NCBI GenBank assembly: GCA_900315565.1
Contig: OMZS01000006.1
Location: 45,579 to 109,578, forward strand
Origin: an uncultured Prevotellaceae bacterium
GTDB taxonomy: Bacteria; Bacteroidota; Bacteroidia; Bacteroidales; Bacteroidaceae
Direction: 5' to 3'
DNA: 64,000 nt
The number at the start of each line of letters is the position of its first letter. Position 1 is the first letter of the stretch. Shown in pieces: positions 42,637 to 51,423 of this stretch. Made by a program: the position numbers and the translations under genes. The notes under the pieces were generated by a model, which did no database searches, had not been told where the DNA came from, and worked only from the letters and a program-made list of their open reading frames with translations.

Positions 42637-43671
42637 TTACATTCGGTTGAGCCTTCTGAGCAGTTTCTTGTTGATGGCCTGAATGTTGCGGCTCTGCCTG
42701 TTGATGTCCTCGCGCACGGCATGAATATCGTTGAACAACTCGCTAAAGGCAGTCTGCACCATGTTGGGCTGTCTTTTACTTTTGTCGGCGTCGGGATTGA
42801 CAACAATTTTGATTCCCTTGCTCACCAACGAAATGTCAACGTCGGCGTCGGCCATGGTCGGGTCGCCGTCGTAATGAATACAGCCTGGCTTTTCGCGATG
42901 CACGTGAATCTGCTTGGCCTTGAAGGTCTTGATTTTCGAGTTCTTGTCGAGCGTCTTGTTGAACAAGTCGATGCTGATTTGCGGCGCGTCGAGCAAGTCG
43001 AAGGGCTCCATGATAATCACATCGAGCAGCCCGTCGCTCATTGATGCCTGTGGAGCTATATAGGCATTGTTGCCGTATTGCGAGGCGTTGGCACACGAAA
43101 TAAGGAAGGCCTTGTGGCGCTTCTTGCCCGTCTCGTCGATAATCTCATAGGTTTCGGGTTGGTAGCTGAGCCCTTCTTTGAGCACATTCTCGGCGTAGCT
43201 GATGGGGCCTCGCTTTCCCGACATGGCAAACTTCATGCTGATAAACGCGTCGAATCCCATGCCGCAGGTGCAGAAAAACGGAAGCCCGTTGATAATGCCA
43301 TAGTCGAGGTCGTGAACTTCGCACCGGTTGATGATTTCTATGGATTTGCGCACGTTGATGGGAAGCATCAAGTGGCGCGCCAATCCGTTGCCCGACCCAC
43401 AGGGAACAATGGCCAGTGCCGTATCAGACTGTACGATGCTCCGCGCCACCTCGTTCACGGTGCCGTCGCCTCCCACAGCCGCCACCACATCAATTCCATC
43501 GTTCTTGGCCCTGGTGGCTATCTCGCAGGCATGGCCAGCATATTCGGTAGTGCAGATTTCGTAGTCGAAACGCTCATGGTCGATGGTTTCGTCAATCAGT
43601 TTCGGGATAGCGGCCTTGCTCGAAGTTCCCGAAATGGGATTCATGATAAAAACAATTTTCTTCTTCGTCAC
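42637..43671 (-). CDS. Diacylglycerol/sphingosine-kinase-family lipid kinase
   Basis: 344 residues if started at the GTG at 43671 (VTKKKIVFIMNPISGTSS). Alternatives are the ATG at 43644 (MNPISG) and one at 43707, which would add a hydrophobic start. The catalytic domain shows NPISGTSSKAAIP, VAAVGGDGTVNEVARS (ATP-binding GGDGT) and VPCGSGNGLARHL. The C-terminal lipid-binding part has LPFFCTCGMGFDAFIS and KAFLISCANASQYGNNAYIAPQA. Substrate could be diacylglycerol, a sphingoid base or ceramide. The gene is divergent from serine palmitoyltransferase, which raises the chance of a sphingoid-base substrate; that is inference. Confidence 0.85.
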   Translation of the reverse strand: MTKKKIVFIMNPISGTSSKAAIPKLIDETIDHERFDYEICTTEYAGHACEIATRAKNDGIDVVAAVGGDGTVNEVARSIVQSDTALAIVPCGSGNGLARHLMLPINVRKSIEIINRCEVHDLDYGIINGLPFFCTCGMGFDAFISMKFAMSGKRGPISYAENVLKEGLSYQPETYEIIDETGKKRHKAFLISCANASQYGNNAYIAPQASMSDGLLDVIIMEPFDLLDAPQISIDLFNKTLDKNSKIKTFKAKQIHVHREKPGCIHYDGDPTMADADVDISLVSKGIKIVVNPDADKSKRQPNMVQTAFSELFNDIHAVREDINRQSRNIQAINKKLLRRLNRM

Positions 43672-43676
43672 GGTTG

Positions 43677-43684
43677 CAAATATA
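43677..43684 (-). promoter_or_regulatory. -7-like box close to the lipid kinase start
   Basis: Minus strand TATATTTG lies five bases before the GTG at 43671, implying a leaderless message or a start at the ATG at 43644. Confidence 0.4.
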
Positions 43685-43778
43685 ATAAATATCCAAAAAA
43701 ATATCATGCTTTTCCATAGAAATTTTACCGAAAGTGAACTTTTCTGAAAAAATATGCCGATATTGCGCAAACTTTTTG

Positions 43779-43786
43779 TAACTTTG
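43779..43786 (+). promoter_or_regulatory. -7 element of serine palmitoyltransferase
   Basis: TAACTTTG 41 bp before the ATG; the -33 is not clear. Confidence 0.5.
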
Positions 43787-43827
43787 CAGCCTGTATTAAT
43801 AAAAGTAGAAATCCATACCTATTTATA

Positions 43828-45015
43828 ATGGGACAATTACAAGAAAGGTACAAGGCCTACCGTGAGCCACAAGAGTTTATTGCCAAGGGAGTTTATCCCT
43901 ATTTCCGTGCTATAGAGGGAAAGCAGGGAACCGAAGTGGAAATGGGCGGCCACAAAGTGCTGATGTTCGGCTCGAACGCATATACAGGCTTAACTGGCGA
44001 CCAGCGCATTATTGATGCCGCAAAGGCCGCACTCGACAAGTATGGCTCTGGATGTGCCGGAAGCCGTTTCCTCAACGGCACACTCGACTTGCACGTTCAG
44101 CTTGAAAAAGAAATTTCAGAGTATATCGGCAAAGATGATTGTCTTTGCTTTTCCACTGGTTTTTCGGTCAATCAGGGTGTTATTCCCATGGTTGTCGGCA
44201 AAGACGACTACGTGATTTGCGACGACCGCGACCATGCAAGCATTGTTGACGGGCGGCGGTTGGCTTTTGCCAAGCAGCTCCATTACAAGCATAACGACAT
44301 GGAAGACCTGGAGCGCGTGCTCCAGAAGCTGCCCTACGAAGCCATCAAGCTCATTGTGGTAGACGGTGTGTTCTCCATGGAAGGCGACCTGGTGAAACTG
44401 CCCCAAATCGTTGAGCTCAAGCACAAGTACAACTGCTCCATCATGGTGGACGAGGCCCACGGCATCGGTGTATTCGGAAAGCAAGGCCGCGGCGTTTGCG
44501 ACCATTTCGGACTTACCGACGAGGTTGACCTCATTATGGGAACCTTCTCAAAGTCGCTCGCCAGCATCGGCGGATTTATCGCCGGCGACGCCGACACCAT
44601 CAACTGGCTGCGCCACTCGTGCCGCACCTACATTTTCTCAGCATCCAACACTCCTGCTGCCACGGCAGCTGCCATGGAGGCTCTGCACATCATTCAGAAA
44701 GAGCCCGAACGCATAGAGCGGCTCTGGCAGGTGACCCGCTACGCCCTGAAGCGATTCCGCGAAGAGGGATTTGAAATTGGCGAGACCGAAAGCCCCATCA
44801 TCCCCCTCTACGTGCGCGACAAGGAAAAGACTTTCCTCGTTACGGCGCTGGCCTTCAACGCTGGTGTGTTCATCAACCCTGTTATTCCTCCCGCTTGTGC
44901 CCCGCAGGACACCCTCGTGCGTTTCGCCCTTATGGCTACACATACAGAAGAGCAGGTGGAACGTGGTGTTCAGGCTCTGAAGAAAATATTTGTTGAGCAA
45001 GGCATCATCAAATAA
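43828..45015 (+). CDS. spt: Serine palmitoyltransferase (alpha-oxoamine synthase family)
   Basis: 395 residues. PLP enzyme condensing serine with a fatty acyl-CoA or acyl-ACP to give 3-ketosphinganine, the first step of sphingolipid synthesis. Motifs: GSNAYTGLTGDQRIIDAA, GSGCAGSRFLNGTLDLHVQLE, SIMVDEAHGIGVFG (PLP Asp and His) and GTFSKSLASIGGFIAG (PLP lysine). The family also contains KBL, BioF and HemA; the YGSGCAGSRFLNG start and Bacteroidales context with a lipid kinase beside it favour serine palmitoyltransferase over glycine C-acetyltransferase. Transcribed alone. Confidence 0.88.
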   Translation: MGQLQERYKAYREPQEFIAKGVYPYFRAIEGKQGTEVEMGGHKVLMFGSNAYTGLTGDQRIIDAAKAALDKYGSGCAGSRFLNGTLDLHVQLEKEISEYIGKDDCLCFSTGFSVNQGVIPMVVGKDDYVICDDRDHASIVDGRRLAFAKQLHYKHNDMEDLERVLQKLPYEAIKLIVVDGVFSMEGDLVKLPQIVELKHKYNCSIMVDEAHGIGVFGKQGRGVCDHFGLTDEVDLIMGTFSKSLASIGGFIAGDADTINWLRHSCRTYIFSASNTPAATAAAMEALHIIQKEPERIERLWQVTRYALKRFREEGFEIGETESPIIPLYVRDKEKTFLVTALAFNAGVFINPVIPPACAPQDTLVRFALMATHTEEQVERGVQALKKIFVEQGIIK

Positions 45016-45061
45016 TCTTTTTGCAGAGCCAGACTCACTCAGCAAAATTTTGCACTAAAAC

Positions 45062-45092
45062 TTGCAAGGCTCACAAAAAAAGAGTACCTTTG
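45062..45092 (+). promoter_or_regulatory. tRNA-Pro promoter
   Basis: TTG (45062-45064), a 20-nt spacer, TACCTTTG (45085-45092). Confidence 0.65.
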
Positions 45093-45129
45093 CACCCGCA
45101 ATTCTGAAAACGTTCGGATTGCATTAGTT

Positions 45130-45202
45130 CGAGGTGTAGCGCAGTTGGTAGCGTTCCTGGTTTGGGACCAGGCTGTCGCAGGTTCGAGTCCTGTCACCTC
45201 GA
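45130..45202 (+). tRNA. tRNA-Pro (TGG anticodon)
   Basis: 73-nt cloverleaf: acceptor CGAGGTG/CACCTCG, D stem GCGC/GCGT, anticodon stem CCTGG/CCAGG with loop TTTGGGA (anticodon TGG), T arm GCAGG TTCGAGT CCTGT, discriminator A. CCA is not encoded. Confidence 0.97.
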
Positions 45203-45210
45203 CATAAAGA

Positions 45211-45256
45211 GAGAGAGAGAGAAGATTCCAGCATTCTGGGTCTTCTCTCTCTTTTA
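45211..45256 (+). terminator. Terminator after tRNA-Pro
   Basis: AGAGAGAGAAGA / TCTTCTCTCTCT stem, ~15-nt loop, TTTT. On the other strand it may also serve the convergent dehydrogenase gene. Confidence 0.85.
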
Positions 45257-45293
45257 TAATCAGGTAAATTCTGTTTACCGTATCTGTTGCGCC

Positions 45294-46880
45294 TTATCGG
45301 GCTGCCACATACTTATGAAGCGTGGCACGAACGGCTCCCTGCCCGGCAAACAACTCTTTCACCATTCCTTCAATCTGCTCGCCCAAGCCAGCTTCGTAGA
45401 GGTTGAGTCCAAACACGTCGCTACGGCTATACAGGTCGTGCAGGCAACTGTAATCCTGATCCTGCTTGCCAATTTCGAGCGGAGCCACGATGGCCTGCAG
45501 CTCTTCGAGCATGGGGTCGGGCGAAGGGCTGAACGGCTCGCCATTGTCCTTGATACCCTTCAGATAGCGCGCATATCCGGCCAGCGTGAGCGGAATGAGC
45601 ACCAGATTCGACATGTCGAGTCCGCGGGCAACATATTTCTTGATGGTTTCGCCAAAGCGTATGGGCAGTTTCTGGCTGGTATCCATGGCGATGCGCTGAG
45701 GAGCATCGGGCATGAAAGGATTAGGCAAACGACGGTTGATGACAGCCCCGATAAACTCGTAGGGATTTAGCACGCCTGGGTCGGTCACTACGGGCATGGC
45801 TTCCATGTAGCCAATCTTCTGGATGAACGAGCGCAGGTCTTCATCAGCCATTTCGGCCGAGATGAGCGTATAGCCCAGCATGCAGCCATAAATCGACATA
45901 GCCGTGTGCAGCGGATTGAGGCAGGTGGTCACTTTCATGGTTTCCACCTTGTCCACCGTCTCGCGTGTGGTGTAGAGCGCACCGCCCAGGTCGAGCGGCG
46001 GACGCCCGTTGGTGTAATTGTCCTCGATGACCAAGTATTGCACTTCCTCGGCATTCACAAAGGGAGCGGTAAAGGTGTGCTTCTCGGTTTCTATGTAGTT
46101 GTTGTCCTCAAATCCGTCGGCTGCCAGAAGCTCCTTCACTTTCTCGTGCGGGCGGGGCGTGATTTTGTCAATCATCGACCAGGGGAAGGTCACCTTCGTC
46201 TCGTCCTTCAGATAGTCGAGGAAGGCAGCACTCACCAGCCCGTCGCTCACCCAACGCTCAGCGTAGGCAAATACGCCAGCCTTCACCTTGTCGCCATTGT
46301 GCGAGCAGTTGTCCATGCTCTGAACCGTGAGTGGCAGCTGGCCGGCATTGAAGCGCTCCAGCAGCAATGCGCACACCTTACCCATGGCAAACACGGGCTT
46401 GAGTCCGCGGGCCAGGTCGGCTTCGTTGAAGGTGTAGCCTTTCTCGGTAATGGTGAACGAAATCATCTGCAACGACGGGTTGCGGAAAATCTCCTTCAGG
46501 CGCTCCCAGTCGGCAAACTGGTAGTCGGCTTTCAGGGCTTCGGTCACAGAGCCAATCACCTTCTTCTCGATGTTGCCGTCCGACTGCAACGAAACCAGCA
46601 GCGAGAGGTTGTTGTAGGGGGCATAAGCCTTGTCGATGACCTCGAAATCGAAAGTCTCAGCCACTATCACGCCACGGTCGTATTTGCCAGTGTTGAGCGC
46701 ATCGTTGAGAATAGCAGCAGGAAAGGCGCGGAAGATGTTGCCACCGCCGAAATGTACCCATGTGGGCTCGTCGTGGGTTTTTCTGGCCACAGCAGCCATG
46801 TCGAACTTAGGAAGCTGGTAGCCTTTAGCTTCCCATTCAGCGGCATTAAACTGGCCGCTCAGTATGTCGGTTAACTTCAT
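45294..46880 (-). CDS. Mannitol dehydrogenase-family oxidoreductase (mannonate/fructuronate type)
   Basis: 528 residues, starting at the ATG at 46880 (MKLTDILSGQFNAAEW); a longer frame upstream runs through the promoter. An N-terminal Rossmann domain (TWVHFGGGNIFRAF) is followed by the polyol-dehydrogenase motif VQSMDNCSHNGDKV, and C-terminal catalytic-domain segments KVTTCLNPLHTAMSIYG and VVTDPGVLNPYEFIGAVINRRLPNP. Members reduce fructuronate or tagaturonate, or oxidise mannitol and arabinitol. Substrate cannot be fixed from sequence. It is divergent from an isomerase-like gene, which suggests a small sugar or uronate module. Confidence 0.86.
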   Translation of the reverse strand: MKLTDILSGQFNAAEWEAKGYQLPKFDMAAVARKTHDEPTWVHFGGGNIFRAFPAAILNDALNTGKYDRGVIVAETFDFEVIDKAYAPYNNLSLLVSLQSDGNIEKKVIGSVTEALKADYQFADWERLKEIFRNPSLQMISFTITEKGYTFNEADLARGLKPVFAMGKVCALLLERFNAGQLPLTVQSMDNCSHNGDKVKAGVFAYAERWVSDGLVSAAFLDYLKDETKVTFPWSMIDKITPRPHEKVKELLAADGFEDNNYIETEKHTFTAPFVNAEEVQYLVIEDNYTNGRPPLDLGGALYTTRETVDKVETMKVTTCLNPLHTAMSIYGCMLGYTLISAEMADEDLRSFIQKIGYMEAMPVVTDPGVLNPYEFIGAVINRRLPNPFMPDAPQRIAMDTSQKLPIRFGETIKKYVARGLDMSNLVLIPLTLAGYARYLKGIKDNGEPFSPSPDPMLEELQAIVAPLEIGKQDQDYSCLHDLYSRSDVFGLNLYEAGLGEQIEGMVKELFAGQGAVRATLHKYVAAR

Positions 46881-46928
46881 AATGAATATAATAAATAGGT
46901 TGATACTTCGTTTGTCATTTACAATGTG

Positions 46929-46959
46929 CAAAGTTACTATAAAACGAGTGAAATGCAAA
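46929..46959 (-). promoter_or_regulatory. Promoter of the mannitol dehydrogenase-family gene
   Basis: Minus strand TTTG (46956-46959), a 19-nt spacer, TAACTTTG (46929-46936). Confidence 0.65.
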
Positions 46960-47000
46960 AGGAATATTTGTTTTTCTTTTCATTTCCGAGTGTCAGTAAC

Positions 47001-47210
47001 TTCGGCGAAGCCAAAGTTACGAATAATCGAGGGCAGAACAAAAAGAACAGTTCTTTTTTTATGCCGAGATGGAGTAACTTATCTAAAGTTACGAAAAATC
47101 GAGTGCAGAACAAAAAGGACTTGTTCTTTATTTATGGCGAGATGGAGTAACTTATCTAAAGTTACGAAAAATCGAGAGCAGAACAAAAAGAACTTGTTCT
47201 TTTTTTAGCT
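47001..47210. repeat. 72-73-bp tandem repeat with two hairpins per unit
   Basis: Units begin at 47013, 47085 and 47158 (the last is cut). Each holds GTAACTTATCTAAAGTTAC or a similar hairpin across the unit junction, then AAAATCGAGNGCAGAAC, then the palindrome AAGAACTTGTTCTT plus a T-run. The word ATCGAGAGCAGAACAAAA recurs inverted in the promoter region at 16920-16945. These repeats occupy most of the gap 46881-47421. Confidence 0.8.
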
Positions 47211-47214
47211 TTAT

Positions 47215-47310
47215 TCCTGTTTCCTCTTCAAAAAGGTGTCTCAGCGCTAAGACTAATGTCTTGCAACTCCTTGAACTACTTGAACTACTTGAACTACTTG
47301 AATAACCTTA
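47215..47310. repeat. Dispersed spacer repeat ending in CTTGAACTACTTGAACTACT (copy 1)
   Basis: TTTATTCCTGTTTC, TCAGCGCTAAGACTAATGTC and TTGCAACTCCTTGAAC are followed by 10-bp CTTGAACTAC repeats. The same series of words occurs at 51278-51362 upstream of galE. Confidence 0.65.
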
Positions 47311-47370
47311 TTTATGGCAAAGTTACCAAAAAAAATCTTAAATCATAATTCATAATTAATAAGTATTTTT

Positions 47371-47378
47371 TATCTTTG
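47371..47378 (+). promoter_or_regulatory. -7 element of the isomerase-like gene
   Basis: TATCTTTG, 43 bp before the ATG. Confidence 0.45.
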
Positions 47379-47421
47379 TAAGTCGAAAACGATTCAATAC
47401 TCAATACTATATTTTAGTGAT

Positions 47422-48918
47422 ATGAAAAACGTACCTGTAATTAAGATTGGAATCGTCGCCGTAAGCCGCGACTGTTTCCCCGAGTCTTTGGCTGTCAACC
47501 GCCGCAAGGCCGTTATTGCCAAGTATGTAGAGAAGTTTGGCGCTGCCGACATCTACGAGTGTCCCATTTGTATTGTTGAGAGCGAAATTCACGCCCAACA
47601 GGCCCTTGAGGATGTCAAGAAGGCCGGATGCAACGCCCTCTGCGTTTATCTCGGCAACTTCGGTCCCGAGATTTCTGAGACCATGATTGCCGACTGGTTC
47701 CAAGGCCCCACCATGTTCTGTGCAGCTGCTGAGGAAACTCAGAACGACCTCATCGACGGCCGAGGCGACGCTTATTGCGGCATGCTCAACGCCAGCCAGG
47801 CTCTCAGCCTCCGCAAGACCCGCGCTTACATTCCCGAAGAGCCCGTTGGCGACGCCGGCGAGTGCGCTGAAATGATACATGAGTTTGTACCCATTGCACG
47901 CGCCATCGTTGGACTCCAGAACCTGAAGATCATAAGCTTCGGTCCCCGTCCCAACAACTTCCTCGCCTGCAACGCTCCCATCCGTGCCCTTTACGACCTC
48001 GACGTGGAGATAGAAGAGAACTCTGAACTCGACCTGCTCGAAGCCTTCCAGAAGCACCAGGGCGACCCGCGCATCGACGACGTGGTGAAGGATATGGCCA
48101 ATGAGCTGGGAACCGGCAACCGCATTCCTCAGGTGCTGCCCAAGCTCGCCCAGTACGAGCTCACTCTGACCGACTGGATTGAGGCCCACAAAGGCAGCCG
48201 CCAGTTTGTGGCCATGGCCAACAAGTGCTGGCCCGCTTTCCAGACCATGTTCGGCTTCGTACCCTGCTATGTGAACAGCCGACTCACCGCACGCGGCATT
48301 CCCGTGGCTTGCGAGGTTGACATCTATGGTGCCCTCTCCGAGTACATCGGAACCTGCATCACCCAGGACGCCGTCACCCTGCTCGACATCAACAACTCCG
48401 TACCCAAGGACATGTATGAAGAGAGCATCAAGGGCAAGAAGTTCGAGTGCGACACCTATACCGACAAGGAAATCTTCATGGGATTCCATTGCGGCAACAC
48501 AGCATCGAGCAAGGTTTGCAACTGCCAGATGTGCTTCCAGCGCATCATGGCCCGCGCTCTGCCTGTAGAGGTAACCAACGGAACCCTCGAAGGCGACCTC
48601 GTACCCGGAAAGGCTACCGTCTATCGTCTGCAGTCCACAGCCGACACCAAGCTCCGCGCTTACATCGCCCAGGGCGAGATTCTGCCCGTGGCCACCCGCT
48701 CGTTCGGTTCCATCGGTACCTTCGGCATCAAGAACATGAGTCGCTTCTACCGCCACGTGCTCATCGAGAAGCACTATCCTCACCACGCAGCCGTGATGTT
48801 CGAGCATGCCGGTAAGTATCTGTGGGAAGTGCTCAAGTATATGGGCATCCCCGTTGAGGAAATCGACTACAACTTCCCCAAGGGTGACTACTACCCCACC
48901 GAGAATCCGTTCTGCTAA
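47422..48918 (+). CDS. L-fucose/L-arabinose isomerase-family protein
   Basis: 498 residues. Fucose-isomerase fold: IKIGIVAVSRDCFPESLAVNRRKAV at the start, CNALCVYLGNFGPEISETM, FCAAAEETQ, IISFGPRPNNFLACN, GIPVACEVDIYGALSEYIG (Glu-Asp type metal site), FHCGNTASSKVC and a C-terminal LRAYIAQGEILPVATRSFGSIGTFGI. The catalytic half keeps acidic and His residues, so an aldose-ketose isomerase is likely, but the sugar is unknown. Five Cys cluster at FHCGN...KVCNCQMCFQ, a feature I would not expect of classic FucI. Divergent from the dehydrogenase gene, with its own terminator. Confidence 0.82.
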   Translation: MKNVPVIKIGIVAVSRDCFPESLAVNRRKAVIAKYVEKFGAADIYECPICIVESEIHAQQALEDVKKAGCNALCVYLGNFGPEISETMIADWFQGPTMFCAAAEETQNDLIDGRGDAYCGMLNASQALSLRKTRAYIPEEPVGDAGECAEMIHEFVPIARAIVGLQNLKIISFGPRPNNFLACNAPIRALYDLDVEIEENSELDLLEAFQKHQGDPRIDDVVKDMANELGTGNRIPQVLPKLAQYELTLTDWIEAHKGSRQFVAMANKCWPAFQTMFGFVPCYVNSRLTARGIPVACEVDIYGALSEYIGTCITQDAVTLLDINNSVPKDMYEESIKGKKFECDTYTDKEIFMGFHCGNTASSKVCNCQMCFQRIMARALPVEVTNGTLEGDLVPGKATVYRLQSTADTKLRAYIAQGEILPVATRSFGSIGTFGIKNMSRFYRHVLIEKHYPHHAAVMFEHAGKYLWEVLKYMGIPVEEIDYNFPKGDYYPTENPFC

Positions 48919-48943
48919 TCCCCCAGCAGATGCTCTGATAACA

Positions 48944-48972
48944 AGGCCCGCTTTTTCAGCGGGCTTTTGTTT
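48944..48972 (+). terminator. Terminator of the isomerase-like gene
   Basis: GCCCGCT / AGCGGGC stem with a TTTTC loop, then TTTTGTTTT. Confidence 0.88.
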
Positions 48973-49035
48973 TGGAGGGACGATTCCCTCCCGTGCCTAT
49001 TTTCTATTTCTCTTTCCATTGCCCGATAGAATCCA

Positions 49036-49172
49036 TGAAGCCCCACTCCCTAGGATGAAAGAAATCCGCGGAGCGGGGCATACTTCGGAGCAGGATTTCT
49101 CGGTAGAAATGTTAAAATTGCGTTAATTCAGGGGCTAAATGGTGACCCGGTGACCCGGTGACCCGGTGACCC
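49036..49172 (+). repeat. Composite repeat, copy I: covarying hairpin, core, GGTGACCC array
   Basis: A stem GCCCCACTCC (49040-49049) / GGAGCGGGGC (49070-49079) has one A-C mismatch and a loop with AGGATGAAAGAAATCC. A conserved core follows: TTTCTCGGTAGAAATG (itself a small hairpin), TTAAAATTGCGTTAATTCA and GGGGCTAAAT. Four exact GGTGACCC units then run from 49141 to 49172. The same hairpin and core occur inverted at 49869-49993 and direct at 62990-63096. Confidence 0.85.
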
Positions 49173-49194
49173 TTCCTGTAACAATAGCCTCGCT

Positions 49195-49252
49195 ATTGGC
49201 AAAGCCGCTCCCCTCCCCTCAAGGGAGGGGTGGCCGTAGGCCACGGTGGGGC
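49195..49252. repeat. Fragment related to the MITE-like element (left half)
   Basis: CCGCTCCCCTCCCCTCAAGG and GGTGGCCGTAGGCCACGGTG match the interior of the elements at 4430 and 30613. The other half seems to lie at 49573-49640, separated by the CACGCAGAG repeat field. Confidence 0.6.
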
Positions 49253-49572
49253 CTGAAACTTATCTCACGCAGATTTGAAACTTATCTCACGCAGAGGCGC
49301 GGAGAAGTTTTTGAGCACGCAGAGAGGAAGTCTCACACAGAGGAACAGAGGGAACAGAGAATAGCGGCCCCTGGCCGCATAGAGGGAAACGGAGGGAACA
49401 GAGAGCGACCTACGGTCGCTGACTCCCTAAACTCTGAAAACCTCCTTCACTCTGAAAGACTCCTTCACTCTGTAAATATTCTCCTAAACCTCCAAATGCC
49501 TCCGCGCCTCAGCGTGAGATAATCCCTCTGCTCCCTCTGTTCCTCTGTGTGAGAATATTCACCTCTGTGTGA
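49253..49572. repeat. Dispersed CACGCAGAG / CTCTGTGTGAG repeat field, copy 2
   Basis: GAAACTTATCTCACGCAGA direct repeats, GAGCACGCAGAGAGGAAG, TCACACAGAGGAACAGAGGG, and in the other orientation CCTCCGCGCCTCAGCGTGAG and GTTCCTCTGTGTGAGA. It corresponds to 37985-38245. No gene is seen in the field. Confidence 0.7.
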
Positions 49573-49680
49573 GAGTTACAGACCCCACCCCTACCCCCTC
49601 CCCTTTAAGGGAGGGGAGCGGCTGGCGCATCGGGGACTTTCCTTGAGCGGCTGGTGCATCGGGGACTTTCCTTGAAAAGA
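49573..49680. repeat. Fragment related to the MITE-like element (right half) plus a 32-bp duplication
   Basis: ACAGACCCCACCCCTACCCC and GGGAGCGGCTGGCGCATCGG match the MITE-like elements. The stretch GAGCGGCTGGTGCATCGGGG with ACTTTCCTTG is then repeated once more in tandem. Confidence 0.6.
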
Positions 49681-49717
49681 GGGGACGGGGTGGTTTTTCC
49701 TTCGGCCAGGGAGCGCG

Positions 49718-49845
49718 CGCCGAAAGATGAAAATTTTGCGCCGAAAGATGAAATTTTTGCGTCGAAAGGTAAAAATTTTGCGTCGAAAGATGAAAAAATC
49801 TGCTCCGACGATGATTGTACGCTCACAAATAAACAGAAAAAGAAT
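49718..49845 (-). repeat. 21-bp array (four units) with conserved flank, part of composite repeat copy II
   Basis: Units of the form CGYCGAAAGATGAAAATTTTG begin near 49718, 49739, 49760 and 49781. The flank TCTGCTCCGACGATGATTG, ACGCTCACAAATAAACAG and AAAAGAATTTG follows. The region 63793-63905 is the same sequence inverted, with only two units. Confidence 0.8.
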
Positions 49846-49868
49846 TTGCCTGCTGCCTGGTACGCTTA

Positions 49869-49993
49869 GGGTCACCGGGTCACCGGGTCACCATTTAGCC
49901 CCTGAATTAACGCAATTTTAACATTTCTACCGAGAAACCCTGCTCCAAAGTATGCTCCGCTCCGCGGATTTCTTTCATCCCTGGGAGCGGAGC
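49869..49993 (-). repeat. Composite repeat, copy II (inverted): covarying hairpin, core, GGTGACCC array
   Basis: Read on the minus strand: stem GCTCCGCTCC / GGAGCGGAGC (perfect, 49984-49993 and 49954-49963), loop with GGGATGAAAGAAATCC, core TTTCTCGGTAGAAATG, TTAAAATTGCGTTAATTCA, GGGGCTAAAT, then three GGTGACCC units (49869-49892). Compared with copy I, the stem differs but stays paired. Together these repeats account for the gap 48973-50156; no gene is supported in it. Confidence 0.85.
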
Positions 49994-50156
49994 TTCTTGT
50001 ATTTTGGCGGGCAACACCATGGGACCGTCATCTTCAGCCAAACAATTGCCCCCCGACATCACACCGGGGGGCAATAACAACACAAACACAAAATGTGATT
50101 TGTCTCTATATGAGTAAACAAAATCACTCTACATTGAATAAATAGGGGAAGAAGTA

Positions 50157-51197
<1,041 letters not shown>

Positions 51198-51224
51198 TTT
51201 TATGCTTTTATGATTACACTATTT

Positions 51225-51365
51225 CTTTTTAGGAGTTCAAGGAGTTGCAAGGAGTTCAAGGAGTTCAAGACAATAGCTTTATTCTTGTTTCTACTTCAGG
51301 AAGATGCATCTGAGCAAAGACTGATGTCTTGTAACTCCTTGCAACTCCTTGAACTCCTTGTTTTC
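51225..51365. repeat. Dispersed spacer repeat with GTTCAAGGAGTTGCAAGGAG (copy 2)
   Basis: GGAGTTCAAGGAGTTGCAAGG words (51231-51270), then TTTATTCTTGTTTC, TCTGAGCAAAGACTGATGTC and CAACTCCTTGAACTCCTTG. The outer words are reverse complements, so the stretch could fold on itself. It matches 47215-47310. Confidence 0.65.
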
Positions 51366-51423
51366 TTTTCCCCTTTAAATTTTTAATCTTTCTTTTTTAA
51401 TATTTCATTTTCCTTGCAACTTC

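Noticed and set aside
46926-47150. Overlapping small frames in the 72-bp tandem repeats
   Set aside because: Their sequence follows the DNA repeat, with no start signal or family similarity.
49141-49172. Possible CRISPR array in the 8-bp, 21-bp and 72-bp repeats
   Set aside because: Units are directly adjacent with no unique spacers, unit length is wrong, and no cas genes are present.
49591-49875. Open frame with repeated FRRK words on the minus strand
   Set aside because: It is a translation of the 21-bp array and flanking repeats; the related array at 63793-63905 does not keep the frame or unit number.
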